Assembly: GCA_009676745.1 (NCBI GenBank)
Contig: CP046062.1
Coordinates: forward strand, 1,163,501-1,227,500
DNA from: Leuconostoc mesenteroides subsp. mesenteroides
GTDB taxonomy: Bacteria; Bacillota; Bacilli; Lactobacillales; Lactobacillaceae
Direction: 5' to 3'
DNA length: 64,000 nucleotides
Shown: piece by piece, positions 18,331 through 27,559 of the stretch
Layout of the letters: each line of letters starts with the position of its first letter
How positions within the stretch are numbered: position 1 is the first letter of the stretch
Translations under genes and position numbers: made by a program
Notes under the pieces: model-generated
Told to the model about the DNA's origin: nothing
Seen by the model: the letters and a program-made list of their open reading frames with translations, nothing else
Databases searched by the model: none

Positions 18331-19736
18331 TGTTGCCTGAAAACTTTAAAAATAAATACAATCGGCTTCTCGGCGATGAGTATAAAGATTTTTTATTGAG
18401 TTTTGACGAATCGGTTCAAAAAGCCTATCGTGTGAATCCGTTAAAGCCACATCCTGTCATCAGTGATACAGAAGATCACGGTAATCTTCCCTATGGTAAA
18501 TGGGGCCATTTTGGAGCTGTTAACGGACATTCAGTAGACCACGTTACCGGTGTCGTCTACTCTCAAGAACCGTCAGCACAATTTGTAGGTGAGGTTGTTC
18601 GGCCAAAACCCGGCGAACGTGTTTTGGATTTAGCGGCTGCACCCGGTGGAAAATCAACGCACTTAGCAGCATTCATGGGACAAAAAGGGCTATTATGGTC
18701 TAACGAAATATTTTTAAATCGTGCTAAAATTTTAAGTGAAAACATCGAACGTATGGGCATTAAAAATGCAATTGTTAGTTCCCATACGCCAGCAGAGCTG
18801 AGTTCAAAATTACCTGGTTTTTTTGATAAAATTTTATTAGACGCGCCTTGTTCTGGTGAGGGAATGTTTCGTAAGGATCCTGGTGCGATAGCCTATTGGC
18901 ACGAACAATATCCAGCAGAGAATGCCATGAGGCAGCGTGAAATCCTTACAGATGCGGTTAAAATGCTTCGTCCGGGAGGGCAGATAGTTTATTCGACTTG
19001 TACATTTGCTCCAGAAGAGGATGAGCAAATAATCAACTGGCTCATGTCGACGTATCCTGAATTTAGCTTGGTTTCGATTGAAAAGCCAGAGGGTGCTAAT
19101 CTTAGTGATGCACGTCCGGAATGGATAGATGAAGCTTTTGTCAGTGGAGAAAATGAGCACAGTACAACGGCTACAAAAGATGTGATGAAGAAAGCTGCAA
19201 GATTGTGGCCCCACCAGTTGGAAGGGGAAGGACATTTTGTCGCGAAGCTTGTTAAGAAGGCTGATGATGATCAAGCTATTGTTAAACCGCTTAAGAATAA
19301 GCCATTAGCTAAACAACAACTTGAAATCTTGTCCAGTTTTTTTGAGGAAACAGTGATTGCATTTAATCAAAAAGTGAATCAATATGTTTTGTTTGGTGAC
19401 CATTTGTATATGGCACCAATTGGTACACCGGACATTTCGAATATGAAAATATTACGTCTCGGTCTTGAATTAGGTCTATTCAAGAAAAAAAGATTTGAGC
19501 CAGCACATGCTTTAGCTCTGGCGTTAAGCCCTAATGAAGTTAAACAGACCTATGAAATGAACTCTGAGGAGTGGGCACAATTTGTCCATGGAGATGTCAT
19601 TCAGACAAGGAAGAACTTAGACAAGGGCTGGGTATTAATGACTAGTAATGGCAATGGCGCTGGATGGGGACGGTACGTTAACGGACAAATTAAGAACTTT
19701 TTCCCAAAAGGACTGCGATTTGTGGTTAAAAAATAG
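18330..19736 (+). CDS. RsmF/NOL1-NOP2-Sun family rRNA (cytosine-C5) methyltransferase
   Basis: The 468-aa SAM-dependent enzyme methylates a cytosine of ribosomal RNA. The SAM-binding motif VLDLAAAPGGKSTHLA is followed by DAPCSGEGMFRKDP, with one conserved cysteine, and YSTCTFAPEEDEQ, with the catalytic cysteine. The C-terminal ~150 residues form the RsmF-type extension with a PUA-like segment (GWVLMTSNGNGAGWGRYVNG). The exact target base is not determined. ATG 18330 shares one base with the ribokinase TGA; an in-frame TTG at 18327 is possible but less likely. Confidence 0.9.
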   Translation: MLPENFKNKYNRLLGDEYKDFLLSFDESVQKAYRVNPLKPHPVISDTEDHGNLPYGKWGHFGAVNGHSVDHVTGVVYSQEPSAQFVGEVVRPKPGERVLDLAAAPGGKSTHLAAFMGQKGLLWSNEIFLNRAKILSENIERMGIKNAIVSSHTPAELSSKLPGFFDKILLDAPCSGEGMFRKDPGAIAYWHEQYPAENAMRQREILTDAVKMLRPGGQIVYSTCTFAPEEDEQIINWLMSTYPEFSLVSIEKPEGANLSDARPEWIDEAFVSGENEHSTTATKDVMKKAARLWPHQLEGEGHFVAKLVKKADDDQAIVKPLKNKPLAKQQLEILSSFFEETVIAFNQKVNQYVLFGDHLYMAPIGTPDISNMKILRLGLELGLFKKKRFEPAHALALALSPNEVKQTYEMNSEEWAQFVHGDVIQTRKNLDKGWVLMTSNGNGAGWGRYVNGQIKNFFPKGLRFVVKK

Positions 19737-19759
19737 AATTGGTTTGGACAATGTTTTTT

Positions 19760-19797
19760 AAAAACAAGGACCGAAAATGGCCTTGTTTTTTCTTTTT
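19760..19797 (+). terminator. Rho-independent terminator after the rRNA methyltransferase gene
   Basis: AAAACAAGG-A-CC pairs with GG-CCTTGTTTT across a GAAAAT loop, with one bulged A, and is followed by a T-rich tract. Confidence 0.8.
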
Positions 19798-19887
19798 GGT
19801 CACGTAAAATGTAATAATGTTAGCATTTGAAAAATTGTTACACTAAAAAATATTTATTCAGAACAAAGTGAAACGGGAGAAATTATC

Positions 19888-21003
19888 ATGAATAGATCAA
19901 CAAAAATTTTTACTGGTTTAGCAGCTGTTGCTGTGATTGCAGGTGGTATTTACATAGCTACTAGCCACAACTCATCTAGCTCAAACAATGCAAATAAAAA
20001 TGCCACCTTAGGATTAGTTTTAGATGTTGGCGGTGTTGATGATCATTCCTTTAACCAGTCAGCATGGGAAGGCGCAAAATCTTATGCCAAGGAAAATAAT
20101 TTAAAAGCTGGGCAAAATTCAGCAGTAACATATTTTAATACAAAAAGTCAGTCAGATTTAAATCAGAATTTTAATTTAGCTACAAAAAGCAAAAAATATG
20201 ATATTATCTACGGAATTGGTTACTCATTAAACCAATCAATTAGCAAATCAGCAAAGCTTAATCCAAAACAGAAATTTGTACTAGTAGATGATGTTGTCAA
20301 AAATCGTAAGAATGTAGCCAGTGTGATGTTCCGTTCGGAGCAATCTTCTTATTTAGCTGGTGTAGCTGCAGCAACTAAAGCAAAAGAAAATGGTGAAAAA
20401 ACAGTAGGCTTTATTGGTGGTATCCATGGAAACATCATTGATGCTTTTGATGCAGGATTCGAAGCAGGCGTGAAAGCAACAGATTCATCATTGACGGTTC
20501 AAAAACAATATGCAGATTCTTTCTCTGATTCTGCCAAGGGGAAGACGATTGCCGCTGCTATGTATGCTTCTGGTATTCGCACAATCTTTGCGGCTGCAGG
20601 ATTTGTCGGGAATGGTGCATTTGCTGAAGCTAAAGCTGAAAATACAAAGTTAGATGCAGACTCAAAAGATCGTCTATACATTATTGGTGTTGACCGTGAT
20701 CAAAAATCTGACGGATCATATACATCAAAGGATGGTAAAAAGGTCACATCAACGATGGCTTCTTCAATTACTTCAGTTGGTGATGGTGTGAAAAACATTG
20801 CTGATAAATATAATAAAGACAAGAAATTCCCTGGTGGTAAAACAATCGCTTACGGTTTGGACGATCATGGTGTTTATTTAACAAAGTCTGAATTGACTGA
20901 ATCACAAAAGGCCGCAGTTAAAAAGGCAGAAAAGTCAATCATTAATGGCAAAATTACGGTACCAAATCATCCTAAGGGCTCACAATTTAATCAAAACTTC
21001 TAA
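19888..21003 (+). CDS. BMP-family substrate-binding protein (nucleoside-type ABC transporter)
   Basis: The 371-aa extracytoplasmic protein belongs to the BMP/PnrA family that binds nucleosides for ABC transporters. The core begins with LGLVLDVGGVDDHSFNQSAW, the ligand-loop signature, and continues with YGIGYSLNQS, GFIGGIHGNIIDAFDAGFEAG and the C-terminal YGLDDHGVYLT. The N-terminus has a basic start (MNRSTK) and one hydrophobic stretch (~8-25), then a Ser/Asn linker, but no cysteine for lipid attachment. It would therefore be membrane-anchored by that helix, or released if the helix is cleaved. No permease or ATPase genes are adjacent, so the transporter partner lies elsewhere. Confidence 0.9.
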   Translation: MNRSTKIFTGLAAVAVIAGGIYIATSHNSSSSNNANKNATLGLVLDVGGVDDHSFNQSAWEGAKSYAKENNLKAGQNSAVTYFNTKSQSDLNQNFNLATKSKKYDIIYGIGYSLNQSISKSAKLNPKQKFVLVDDVVKNRKNVASVMFRSEQSSYLAGVAAATKAKENGEKTVGFIGGIHGNIIDAFDAGFEAGVKATDSSLTVQKQYADSFSDSAKGKTIAAAMYASGIRTIFAAAGFVGNGAFAEAKAENTKLDADSKDRLYIIGVDRDQKSDGSYTSKDGKKVTSTMASSITSVGDGVKNIADKYNKDKKFPGGKTIAYGLDDHGVYLTKSELTESQKAAVKKAEKSIINGKITVPNHPKGSQFNQNF

Positions 21004-21009
21004 ATACTA

Positions 21010-21037
21010 AAAGCTATTCATTTGAATGGCTTTTTTT
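21010..21037 (+). terminator. Rho-independent terminator of the BMP-protein gene
   Basis: AAAGCTATTCA (21010-21020) pairs with TGAATGGCTTT (from 21023) with one G-T pair and is followed by T residues. Confidence 0.8.
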
Positions 21038-21112
21038 GTACTTATTTTCTAATGTTTGGTATTATATTCGTCTAAGAAGTTTATTGGTAGCAAAGCATTT
21101 GACTTAAATACT

Positions 21113-21121
21113 TGTTATAAT
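21113..21121 (+). promoter_or_regulatory. Extended -10 promoter upstream of the DUF1831-like gene
   Basis: TGTTATAAT (21113-21121) is a perfect extended -10 element 32 bases before the ATG. No good -35 hexamer is found 17 bases upstream, which is compatible with extended -10 promoters. Confidence 0.5.
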
Positions 21122-21153
21122 ATTAATTAGACTAATCAGGGAGAAAATAAGAC

Positions 21154-21498
21154 ATGGCTTTTGACAAAACGGTAACAATACCAGGCGATAAGACATACAA
21201 GCTCAGTAATAATGTTAAAAAATATACACTTGGAGACCTTGGCTTTATCACAAATAAAGCTGGTGTACATATTTTACATCGTGCTTTAGAACCGCAAAAA
21301 GCACTCGATAATGCTATTCAACTGAAAGTCTCAATTAATCAAGAGTTAACTGGATTTAAAATGAGTACAGTTTCTGCTGGAGATGTTGTACGAGTTGATA
21401 TTTTCAAAAACAATAACGCTGCTGAGCTATCAAAACTTTATTATTTTTTTGTGAATGAGTTAATCGAACGAGGCGTTCTGGAAAAAATAAATGAATAA
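21154..21498 (+). CDS. DUF1831-like small protein
   Basis: The 114-aa cytosolic protein starts MAFDKTVTIPGDKTYKLSNNVKKYTLGDLGF and looks like the DUF1831 family of lactic acid bacteria, from the pattern VT-x-PGD, the KYTL element and a later LTGFKM. No function is established for that family. There are no transmembrane segments or signal peptide. GGGAG nine bases before the ATG serves as ribosome binding site. It is followed after 45 bases by the phosphatase gene, probably in the same transcript. Confidence 0.65.
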   Translation: MAFDKTVTIPGDKTYKLSNNVKKYTLGDLGFITNKAGVHILHRALEPQKALDNAIQLKVSINQELTGFKMSTVSAGDVVRVDIFKNNNAAELSKLYYFFVNELIERGVLEKINE

Positions 21499-21543
21499 AC
21501 TTCTTTTGAAATGGTTAATGCAGGAGGCCATAGTAATTAAATT

Positions 21544-22197
21544 ATGACAAATTTTTATTTTGTACGACATGGACAAACTGAGTGGAATCTTGAGCGTCGT
21601 TTTCAAGGCGGGCATGGTGATTCAGAATTATTGCCTTCAAGCTACAGTGATATGAAAAAAGTGGGCAAGTTCTTGAGTGAAATCAAGTTCGACCACATTT
21701 ATGCTTCGCCAATACGTAGAGCGCGCATTACCGCGATTAACATCGCTAAACAGCTAAAATATAAACCTGCTTTATCGTTACGGTCGAATTTAGCTGAAGT
21801 TGGTTTGGGCGCATGGGAAGGTGAACTAGTTGCTAATGTAAAAGAACAGTATGCATCAAGTTATGACAACTACCGTAATGATTTAGATAAATTTGAAGGT
21901 GCAGAATTTGGTGGTGAGGGATATACGAAAGCTGAATATCGTTTTGTGCGGTTTATTAAAGCAACCGCTAACAACTTCCCAGAAAGCAATATTTTAATTG
22001 TTTCTCATGGCATGGAGCTGTCTTTTGGATTAAATGGATTATTAAAGCAACCCCGTATGAGTATTCGTGAACGAGGAGGCTTAACAAATACATCAACGAC
22101 TATTTTATCAACGACCGACGGTGAGAAATTTGTGGTAGAGGACTGGAATAATACCAGTTATCTGAATAAGAAACAGGACGATTCGACAACAATTTGA
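21544..22197 (+). CDS. Histidine phosphatase superfamily protein (phosphoglycerate mutase-like)
   Basis: The 217-aa protein has the N-terminal catalytic motif VRHGQTEWNLE (RHG at residues 8-10), the arginine of YASPIRRARITA and the second catalytic histidine in ILIVSHGMELSFG. These place it among the cofactor-dependent phosphatases/phosphomutases; the substrate cannot be told. The strong AGGAGG at 21522-21527 lies 16 bases before the ATG, much farther than usual, and no in-frame start is closer because a TAA lies at 21538. The stop overlaps the recD2 start, so the two genes are coupled. Confidence 0.88.
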   Translation: MTNFYFVRHGQTEWNLERRFQGGHGDSELLPSSYSDMKKVGKFLSEIKFDHIYASPIRRARITAINIAKQLKYKPALSLRSNLAEVGLGAWEGELVANVKEQYASSYDNYRNDLDKFEGAEFGGEGYTKAEYRFVRFIKATANNFPESNILIVSHGMELSFGLNGLLKQPRMSIRERGGLTNTSTTILSTTDGEKFVVEDWNNTSYLNKKQDDSTTI

Positions 22198-24584
22198 TGG
22201 CATATCCGGAAAAACAATTAGATAAAATAACTGGCACGTTACAAAACGTTATTTTTTCATCGACGGAATCTTATTTTAAAATTTTGTCGGTACATATTGA
22301 AGAATCAACTTTAGAAGATTGGCAAGAGCCAGAAATGATTACCACTGGAACATTTGCTGACGTCCAAGAAGGAAGTGTATACGGATTTTATGGCCAATTG
22401 GTTCGACATCCAAAGTACGGACAGCAATTTAAAGTCGATCATTACGAAAATGAACTGCCTCCCGATGAAAACGGGTTGATTAAGTATTTTGCTAGTGGCC
22501 AATTTACTGGAATTGGTAAAAAAACGGCTGAAAAAATTGTTAATCATTTAGGATTAAATGCTGTTAATTTAATTCTAGATGACGCAAAAATTCTTGATGG
22601 TATCGTAAAAGCAGAAACAGCTCGAAAACTGGCGCGCACGTTGCGACTTAACCTAGGTTTAGAACGTTTGTTCCAAATCGGTAATCAATTTGGTATTGGT
22701 GCGGATATTGCCGGACGTTTATATGATCAATACGGCAATGAGGCACAAGACATTTTAACGCAAGATCCTTACCGTTTAGTATTTGAATTCGATGGCATTA
22801 GCTTTAAAAAAGCCGACGATATTGGCCATAAGATTGGTGTAGATAAATTCGATAAGCGACGTATGCAAGCCGCTGTTTATGCAACAATTATGAATGTGAC
22901 ATTTCAACATGGTCATATGTTTTTATCACATAATCAACTATTATCGTCAGTCGAGAAAATGTTGCACCAAAACAACACCGAAATGTCCGATCAAATTCAA
23001 AAGGCTATCCAGGGCTTAATTGAAAGTAATATTTTGGTTAATGATGATGGCCGTTATTATGCTAAAAGGTTATACGATGCTGAAAAAGAAACGGCTGTTA
23101 ACCTAAAGCGTTTATTAAATACAAATTCTCCATTAAATATAACGGCAAACGATATTGATGAATCATTTGTGACGCCTGGACAAATGACGCTTGATCAAAC
23201 ACAAGTGGAGGCGGTTAAAACTGGGTTAAAATCACAAATTTTCTTGTTAACAGGTGGACCAGGTACTGGAAAAACAACAATTATCCGGACAATAGTTGCC
23301 ACTTGGAAAAAAATGATTCAAAGTCGAGCAAAGTTTGCAGATAATACTAAAGATTTTCTCAAAAACTATCAAGTCAGAATGGCTTCACCAACGGGCCGTG
23401 CAGCAAAGCGTATGACTGAAGTAACGGGTTATGATGCTTCAACAATCCATCGATTATTGGGTATTACTGATTTAGAAGAGCCAGAGTTTAATGCGGATAA
23501 TCCTATCGCAGGTGGTCTACTAATAATAGATGAAGCATCAATGCTAGATATTGAATTAACTTCAAAGTTACTGGCAGCAGTTCCAAATGGAATGAAAGTC
23601 ATTATCGTCGGGGATAGCGATCAATTACCTTCGGTTGGACCAGGGAATGTATTAGAGGATTTAGTTAATAGCGGAGACATCACTCATATTGAATTAGAAG
23701 TTATTTATCGGCAAGGCCGTGGTAGTAGTATTACTGAACTTGCAAAGCATATTAAGAATGGTGAGTTGCCAGCAGATTTCTTAGAAAATCAGTCAGATCG
23801 TTCGAGCTTTATGGTGAAATCAGAGCAAGCTTCGCAAGCGATTGAACAAGTAGTTGCATTGGCAATTAAAAAAGGTTATACGCAAGATGATTTACAAATA
23901 TTAACACCAATGTACAAAACATCTGCTGGCGTAATTACTTTAAACCAAATGGCTCAAAAATTATTCAATCCGCTTAAACCGAATCAAAAAAATTTGCAGT
24001 TTGGGATGACTATTTTCCGAAAAGGCGATAAAGTTTTACAGTTAGAAAATGATAGCGAGCGAGATGTTTATAACGGAGATATGGGCAAAATAATTGCTGT
24101 CCAGTACAAATCCGACATGGGTAATGATGATAATGAAGACCGCCTCATTGTTGATTTTGATGGTAAAGAGTTGGCTTATCCTAAAAAAAATTTGAATCAA
24201 CTCTCATTAGCGTACGCTACAACTGTTCATAAAGCACAAGGCAACGAATTTCAATTAGTTATCATGGTCTTGACCAATCAATTTGGCTTAATGCTCAATC
24301 GAAATTTATTGTATACCGGAATTACCAGAGCTAAAGAGGCTTTGATTCTTGTAGGAGAGTATGCTGCTTTTGAACATGCTTCACGCACACTGGTTCCGAA
24401 GCGGTTTACATTCTTGCAACAAAGGCTTAATGATACTAAGACTGAAGTGAATGCGCACAACAGTATAAACGAACCGACAACTACCTATGAAAAAACACCC
24501 TATTTGACAACAACTATGGTTATGAATGATGTGGTTAATCCGATGATTGGAATGGAAAGTATTACCCCATATGATTTCATGTAA
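22197..24584 (+). CDS. recD2: ATP-dependent RecD2-like DNA helicase
   Basis: The 795-aa superfamily 1B helicase is a RecD2 protein, the stand-alone RecD of bacteria lacking RecBC. An N-terminal OB-like and helix-hairpin-helix region (FTGIGKKTAEKIVNHLG, ~100-200) is followed by Walker A GGPGTGKTT (~353), motif II LLIIDEASMLD, and C-terminal motifs including YATTVHKAQGNEF and YTGITRAKEALILVG. The length matches other Gram-positive RecD2 proteins. ATG 22197 overlaps the phosphatase stop. RecD2 acts in repair and replication-fork processing. Confidence 0.95.
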   Translation: MAYPEKQLDKITGTLQNVIFSSTESYFKILSVHIEESTLEDWQEPEMITTGTFADVQEGSVYGFYGQLVRHPKYGQQFKVDHYENELPPDENGLIKYFASGQFTGIGKKTAEKIVNHLGLNAVNLILDDAKILDGIVKAETARKLARTLRLNLGLERLFQIGNQFGIGADIAGRLYDQYGNEAQDILTQDPYRLVFEFDGISFKKADDIGHKIGVDKFDKRRMQAAVYATIMNVTFQHGHMFLSHNQLLSSVEKMLHQNNTEMSDQIQKAIQGLIESNILVNDDGRYYAKRLYDAEKETAVNLKRLLNTNSPLNITANDIDESFVTPGQMTLDQTQVEAVKTGLKSQIFLLTGGPGTGKTTIIRTIVATWKKMIQSRAKFADNTKDFLKNYQVRMASPTGRAAKRMTEVTGYDASTIHRLLGITDLEEPEFNADNPIAGGLLIIDEASMLDIELTSKLLAAVPNGMKVIIVGDSDQLPSVGPGNVLEDLVNSGDITHIELEVIYRQGRGSSITELAKHIKNGELPADFLENQSDRSSFMVKSEQASQAIEQVVALAIKKGYTQDDLQILTPMYKTSAGVITLNQMAQKLFNPLKPNQKNLQFGMTIFRKGDKVLQLENDSERDVYNGDMGKIIAVQYKSDMGNDDNEDRLIVDFDGKELAYPKKNLNQLSLAYATTVHKAQGNEFQLVIMVLTNQFGLMLNRNLLYTGITRAKEALILVGEYAAFEHASRTLVPKRFTFLQQRLNDTKTEVNAHNSINEPTTTYEKTPYLTTTMVMNDVVNPMIGMESITPYDFM

Positions 24585-24633
24585 TCGTTTTCATATAGTA
24601 TAATGTATATTATAATAATGAATGGAGAACTTT

Positions 24634-25605
24634 ATGACACCAGCATATGAGTTATTTAACCTTGGCAGTAATGATGAACTGGCAAGTGAAATATCAACAA
24701 ATTTAGGTGTACCATTAGCCCCAATTGATATCAAAACATTTGCTGATAATGAGGTATATGAGCGAATTGAAAATACCGTTCGTGGTCGGAATGTATATGT
24801 TATTCAAGGAATTACAGCACCGGTGAATGATAATTTTATGAAATTAATGATTTTTATTGATGCAGCACGTCGTGCTTCGGCCAATTCAATCAACGTCATT
24901 ATTCCCTATTTCGGTTATGCACGTTCAGACCGAAAAGCTCGTTCTCGAGAGCCAATTTCGGCACGAATGATTGCCAATATGTTGGAATCGCAGGGTGTAA
25001 AACGAGTCATGACGATGGATTTGCATGCGGATCAGGTTCAAGGATTCTTTGATATTCCAGTCGATCATTTGTTGGGCATGCCAGCATTGGGCCATTATTT
25101 TTATGCTAATGACTTATTAGGGGATGACTTGGTTGTTGTTGCGCCGGACCATTCTAGTGTTGCTCGTGCGCGCAAATTTGCCAAACTGTTACATGCAGAT
25201 TGGGCACTAGTTGATAGACGTGTAGATAGTGTCCGTCCAAATATACCATACCAAATTACTGGTAATGTGGTGGGTAAACGTGCTATTTTGATTGATGATA
25301 TCATTGATACAGGAACAAGTATGGTTCTTGCCAGCGAGGCGGTTGCTAATGCTGGTGCTGTCAAAACTTATGCGGTTGCTACACATGCTGTGTTGTCAGA
25401 TAACGCGGTCGATCGTCTTGAGAAAGCACCAATTGATCATATTATCGTAGCAAATACTGTTGAAATAGCCGAACATAAACAAATGAGTAAGTTGAAAGTC
25501 TTGTCTGTGGCCGAGTCATTTGCTGAAGCAATCAGACGTATCAATGTGTTTGAAAGTATTGAGGATGTGCTGAAAAGCCCAGACAATGTGGACGTAGTAT
25601 TATGA
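24634..25605 (+). CDS. Ribose-phosphate pyrophosphokinase (divergent Prs paralogue)
   Basis: The 323-aa enzyme makes PRPP from ribose-5-phosphate and ATP for purine, pyrimidine, His, Trp and NAD synthesis. Conserved parts include YFGYARSDRKARSREPISA, the MTMDLHADQVQGFFDIPVDHL segment and the PRPP loop ILIDDIIDTGTSM. The usual flexible-loop and catalytic region is altered: the normal DKRR-P pattern reads VDRRVDSVRPN. It is probably a second, Prs2-like copy. ATG 24634 behind GGAGA is preferred to an upstream in-frame codon at 24622. TATAAT lies at 24599-24604, but the -35 is poor. The stop overlaps the next start (ATGA). Confidence 0.9.
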   Translation: MTPAYELFNLGSNDELASEISTNLGVPLAPIDIKTFADNEVYERIENTVRGRNVYVIQGITAPVNDNFMKLMIFIDAARRASANSINVIIPYFGYARSDRKARSREPISARMIANMLESQGVKRVMTMDLHADQVQGFFDIPVDHLLGMPALGHYFYANDLLGDDLVVVAPDHSSVARARKFAKLLHADWALVDRRVDSVRPNIPYQITGNVVGKRAILIDDIIDTGTSMVLASEAVANAGAVKTYAVATHAVLSDNAVDRLEKAPIDHIIVANTVEIAEHKQMSKLKVLSVAESFAEAIRRINVFESIEDVLKSPDNVDVVL

Positions 25606-26492
25606 AAATAGTCAATCTAGAACCTTTTTTATCTCCAGAATGGGGAAAAACAAGTAATGGATTTGTTACAACTCAATTTGGCGCAGCATTGGTATTTATG
25701 GTTCAAGGTGCGCGAGAAGTTACTTTAAAGTTTGCACAAAAATACGAGGGTCTCTCGCTAGTATTGTCTCTTAACGGAGAAAATTGGCATGAAATTAATG
25801 TTGAAAATAATGTAACTAAATTATCAGTAACTGACGGCCGCTATATGGTATTACTACGTGCTATAGCTGGTAATCAAATGACACTATGGACTAATCCAAT
25901 TACGTTAGTTTCTGCTCAAATTGATAATGGAAAGCTAGCCCCAATTGTAACCGATGTAAATTATATTACATTTATTGGCGATTCAATTACTGCTGGTGAG
26001 GAAATGGATGAACATGAGTCGCATCCTGAGTTTAGCTATCCTGAATTGGTTTCTGAAATGCTCCATAGACCATTAGCTCGAATTAGCTATGGTGGTTCAG
26101 GTTTAACACCAAGTGCTCCTTTTCAGGAGCCAACGGCTGTTGAAGCATTGTGGCATGTTGCTCCTAATGTTGAGCGTCCTAGAGTATCTTCTGATTTAGT
26201 GATTGTTAATTATGGCACAAACGACTATAATTATGGTGCAACGATGCAAGATTTTTGTTTTGGGTTACGCGTGTATTTGCTGGAGCTAGTTAAACGTTTC
26301 CATGATGCTAAAATAGTGTTACTAGTGCCGTTCAATGGTGCGTTTAAGGAAGTTTTTGAGCAAGAGATAAAACGCTTTGATTGTTTTGTTTTATTGGATA
26401 CTACGTCGTGGAAAATTTCTCCACAACAAGTACATCCAAATATTATGGAGCACAAGCGCGCGGCAAAACTACTTTTAGGAGGATTGATTTAA
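25602..26492 (+). CDS. SGNH/GDSL-family hydrolase with N-terminal beta domain (carbohydrate esterase-like)
   Basis: The 296-aa protein has an N-terminal ~115-residue beta-rich domain followed by an SGNH hydrolase domain. Block I reads ITFIGDSITAGEE (Ser nucleophile ~residue 128), block III is IVNYGTNDYNYG, and block V is VHPNIMEH with the catalytic His. This two-part layout resembles CE2-type acetyl-xylan or sugar esterases; the substrate is unknown. There is no signal peptide, so it acts in the cytosol. It overlaps the prs stop and is followed by the aldo/keto reductase after one base, forming a tight three-gene operon. Confidence 0.85.
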   Translation: MKIVNLEPFLSPEWGKTSNGFVTTQFGAALVFMVQGAREVTLKFAQKYEGLSLVLSLNGENWHEINVENNVTKLSVTDGRYMVLLRAIAGNQMTLWTNPITLVSAQIDNGKLAPIVTDVNYITFIGDSITAGEEMDEHESHPEFSYPELVSEMLHRPLARISYGGSGLTPSAPFQEPTAVEALWHVAPNVERPRVSSDLVIVNYGTNDYNYGATMQDFCFGLRVYLLELVKRFHDAKIVLLVPFNGAFKEVFEQEIKRFDCFVLLDTTSWKISPQQVHPNIMEHKRAAKLLLGGLI

Positions 26493-26493
26493 A

Positions 26494-27486
26494 ATGGTAT
26501 ATGCAGCAGATGAACAACGTTACGAAAAGTTGCCTTATCGCCGAGTTAGTGATTCTGGTCTTATTCTACCAGCAGTTTCATTTGGATTGTGGCGTAATTT
26601 GGGTGATCAAATGCCACTTGAAAATTCTAGGAATGTGATTTTGAAAGCGTTTGATAGTGGTATCTTTAGTTTTGATAACGCATCAAATTATGGGCCAAGC
26701 AATGGTACAGCCGAAGTAACATTTGGGAATGTTTACCGCAATGATTTAAAACCTTATCGTGACGAATTGGTGATTACAACAAAAGCCGGTTATCATATGT
26801 GGCCAGGACCTTTAGGCGAATTTTCCGGTAAGAAAACATTGGTTGCTGCGCTGGATTTGAGCTTACAACGTATGGGCCTAGACTATGTTGATATTTTTTA
26901 TGCACATCGTTGGGATCCAAACACACGTTTAGAAGAAACCGCTCGTGCGTTAGACTTGATTGTAAAACAAGGCAAGGCGCTTTATGTTGGTGTTTCAAAC
27001 TATACTGCTGAGCAAACAAGAGCAATCGCTAAAATATTCGATGAACTTGGTACACCCTTTATTGGTAACCAGGTATCTTATAACATGTTGAATCGTACAG
27101 CTGAACAGGACGGTCTTCTGGATGTTTTGGATAAAAATCATGCGGGTCTTATAGCATATGGACCACTTGCGGAAGGCTTACTGACTGATCGTTACCTCAA
27201 AGAGATTCCTGCTGATTATCCAATCCACCCAACGAACCAATTCTTATTTAAGAATGGTAAGGATGCGCTTATTGCTAAGCTAAATGCTTTGAATGCAATC
27301 GCGCAGGGTCGTGGGCAGAAATTGTCACAAATGGCATTATCTTGGTTATTAAAAGATGAACGTGTTGCAACAGTTGTTATTGGTGCAAGTAAAGTTGAAC
27401 ATTTAGTAGATAATTTGAAGTTTTCCGATAATTTAGATTTCTCCGCGGCTGAATTGAAAGAAATTCAAGCTATTTTAGACAAATAA
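26494..27486 (+). CDS. Aldo/keto reductase, YghZ-like
   Basis: The 330-aa (beta/alpha)8 NADPH-dependent reductase has the catalytic tetrad elements FDNASNYGP (Asp, Tyr), ITTKAGY (Lys) and FYAHRWD (His). The N-terminus MVYAADEQRYEKLPYRRVSD closely resembles E. coli YghZ (L-glyceraldehyde 3-phosphate/methylglyoxal reductase) and K+-channel beta-subunit relatives. The C-terminal NADPH-binding segment VVIGASKVEHLVDNL is present. It is the third gene of the operon, one base after the esterase, and ends at a clear terminator. Detoxification of reactive aldehydes is the likely role, by family only. Confidence 0.88.
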   Translation: MVYAADEQRYEKLPYRRVSDSGLILPAVSFGLWRNLGDQMPLENSRNVILKAFDSGIFSFDNASNYGPSNGTAEVTFGNVYRNDLKPYRDELVITTKAGYHMWPGPLGEFSGKKTLVAALDLSLQRMGLDYVDIFYAHRWDPNTRLEETARALDLIVKQGKALYVGVSNYTAEQTRAIAKIFDELGTPFIGNQVSYNMLNRTAEQDGLLDVLDKNHAGLIAYGPLAEGLLTDRYLKEIPADYPIHPTNQFLFKNGKDALIAKLNALNAIAQGRGQKLSQMALSWLLKDERVATVVIGASKVEHLVDNLKFSDNLDFSAAELKEIQAILDK

Positions 27487-27500
27487 TTACCCAATATGTC

Positions 27501-27530
27501 AGAAATCAGTTTCTAACTGGTTTCTTTTTT
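27501..27530 (+). terminator. Rho-independent terminator of the prs-esterase-reductase operon
   Basis: AGAAATCAGT (27501-27510) pairs with ACTGGTTTCT (27516-27525), with one G-T pair, around a 5-base loop followed by T residues. Confidence 0.8.
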
Positions 27531-27559
27531 ATCGTCTAAAAGAAACCGTTTACAATCCA

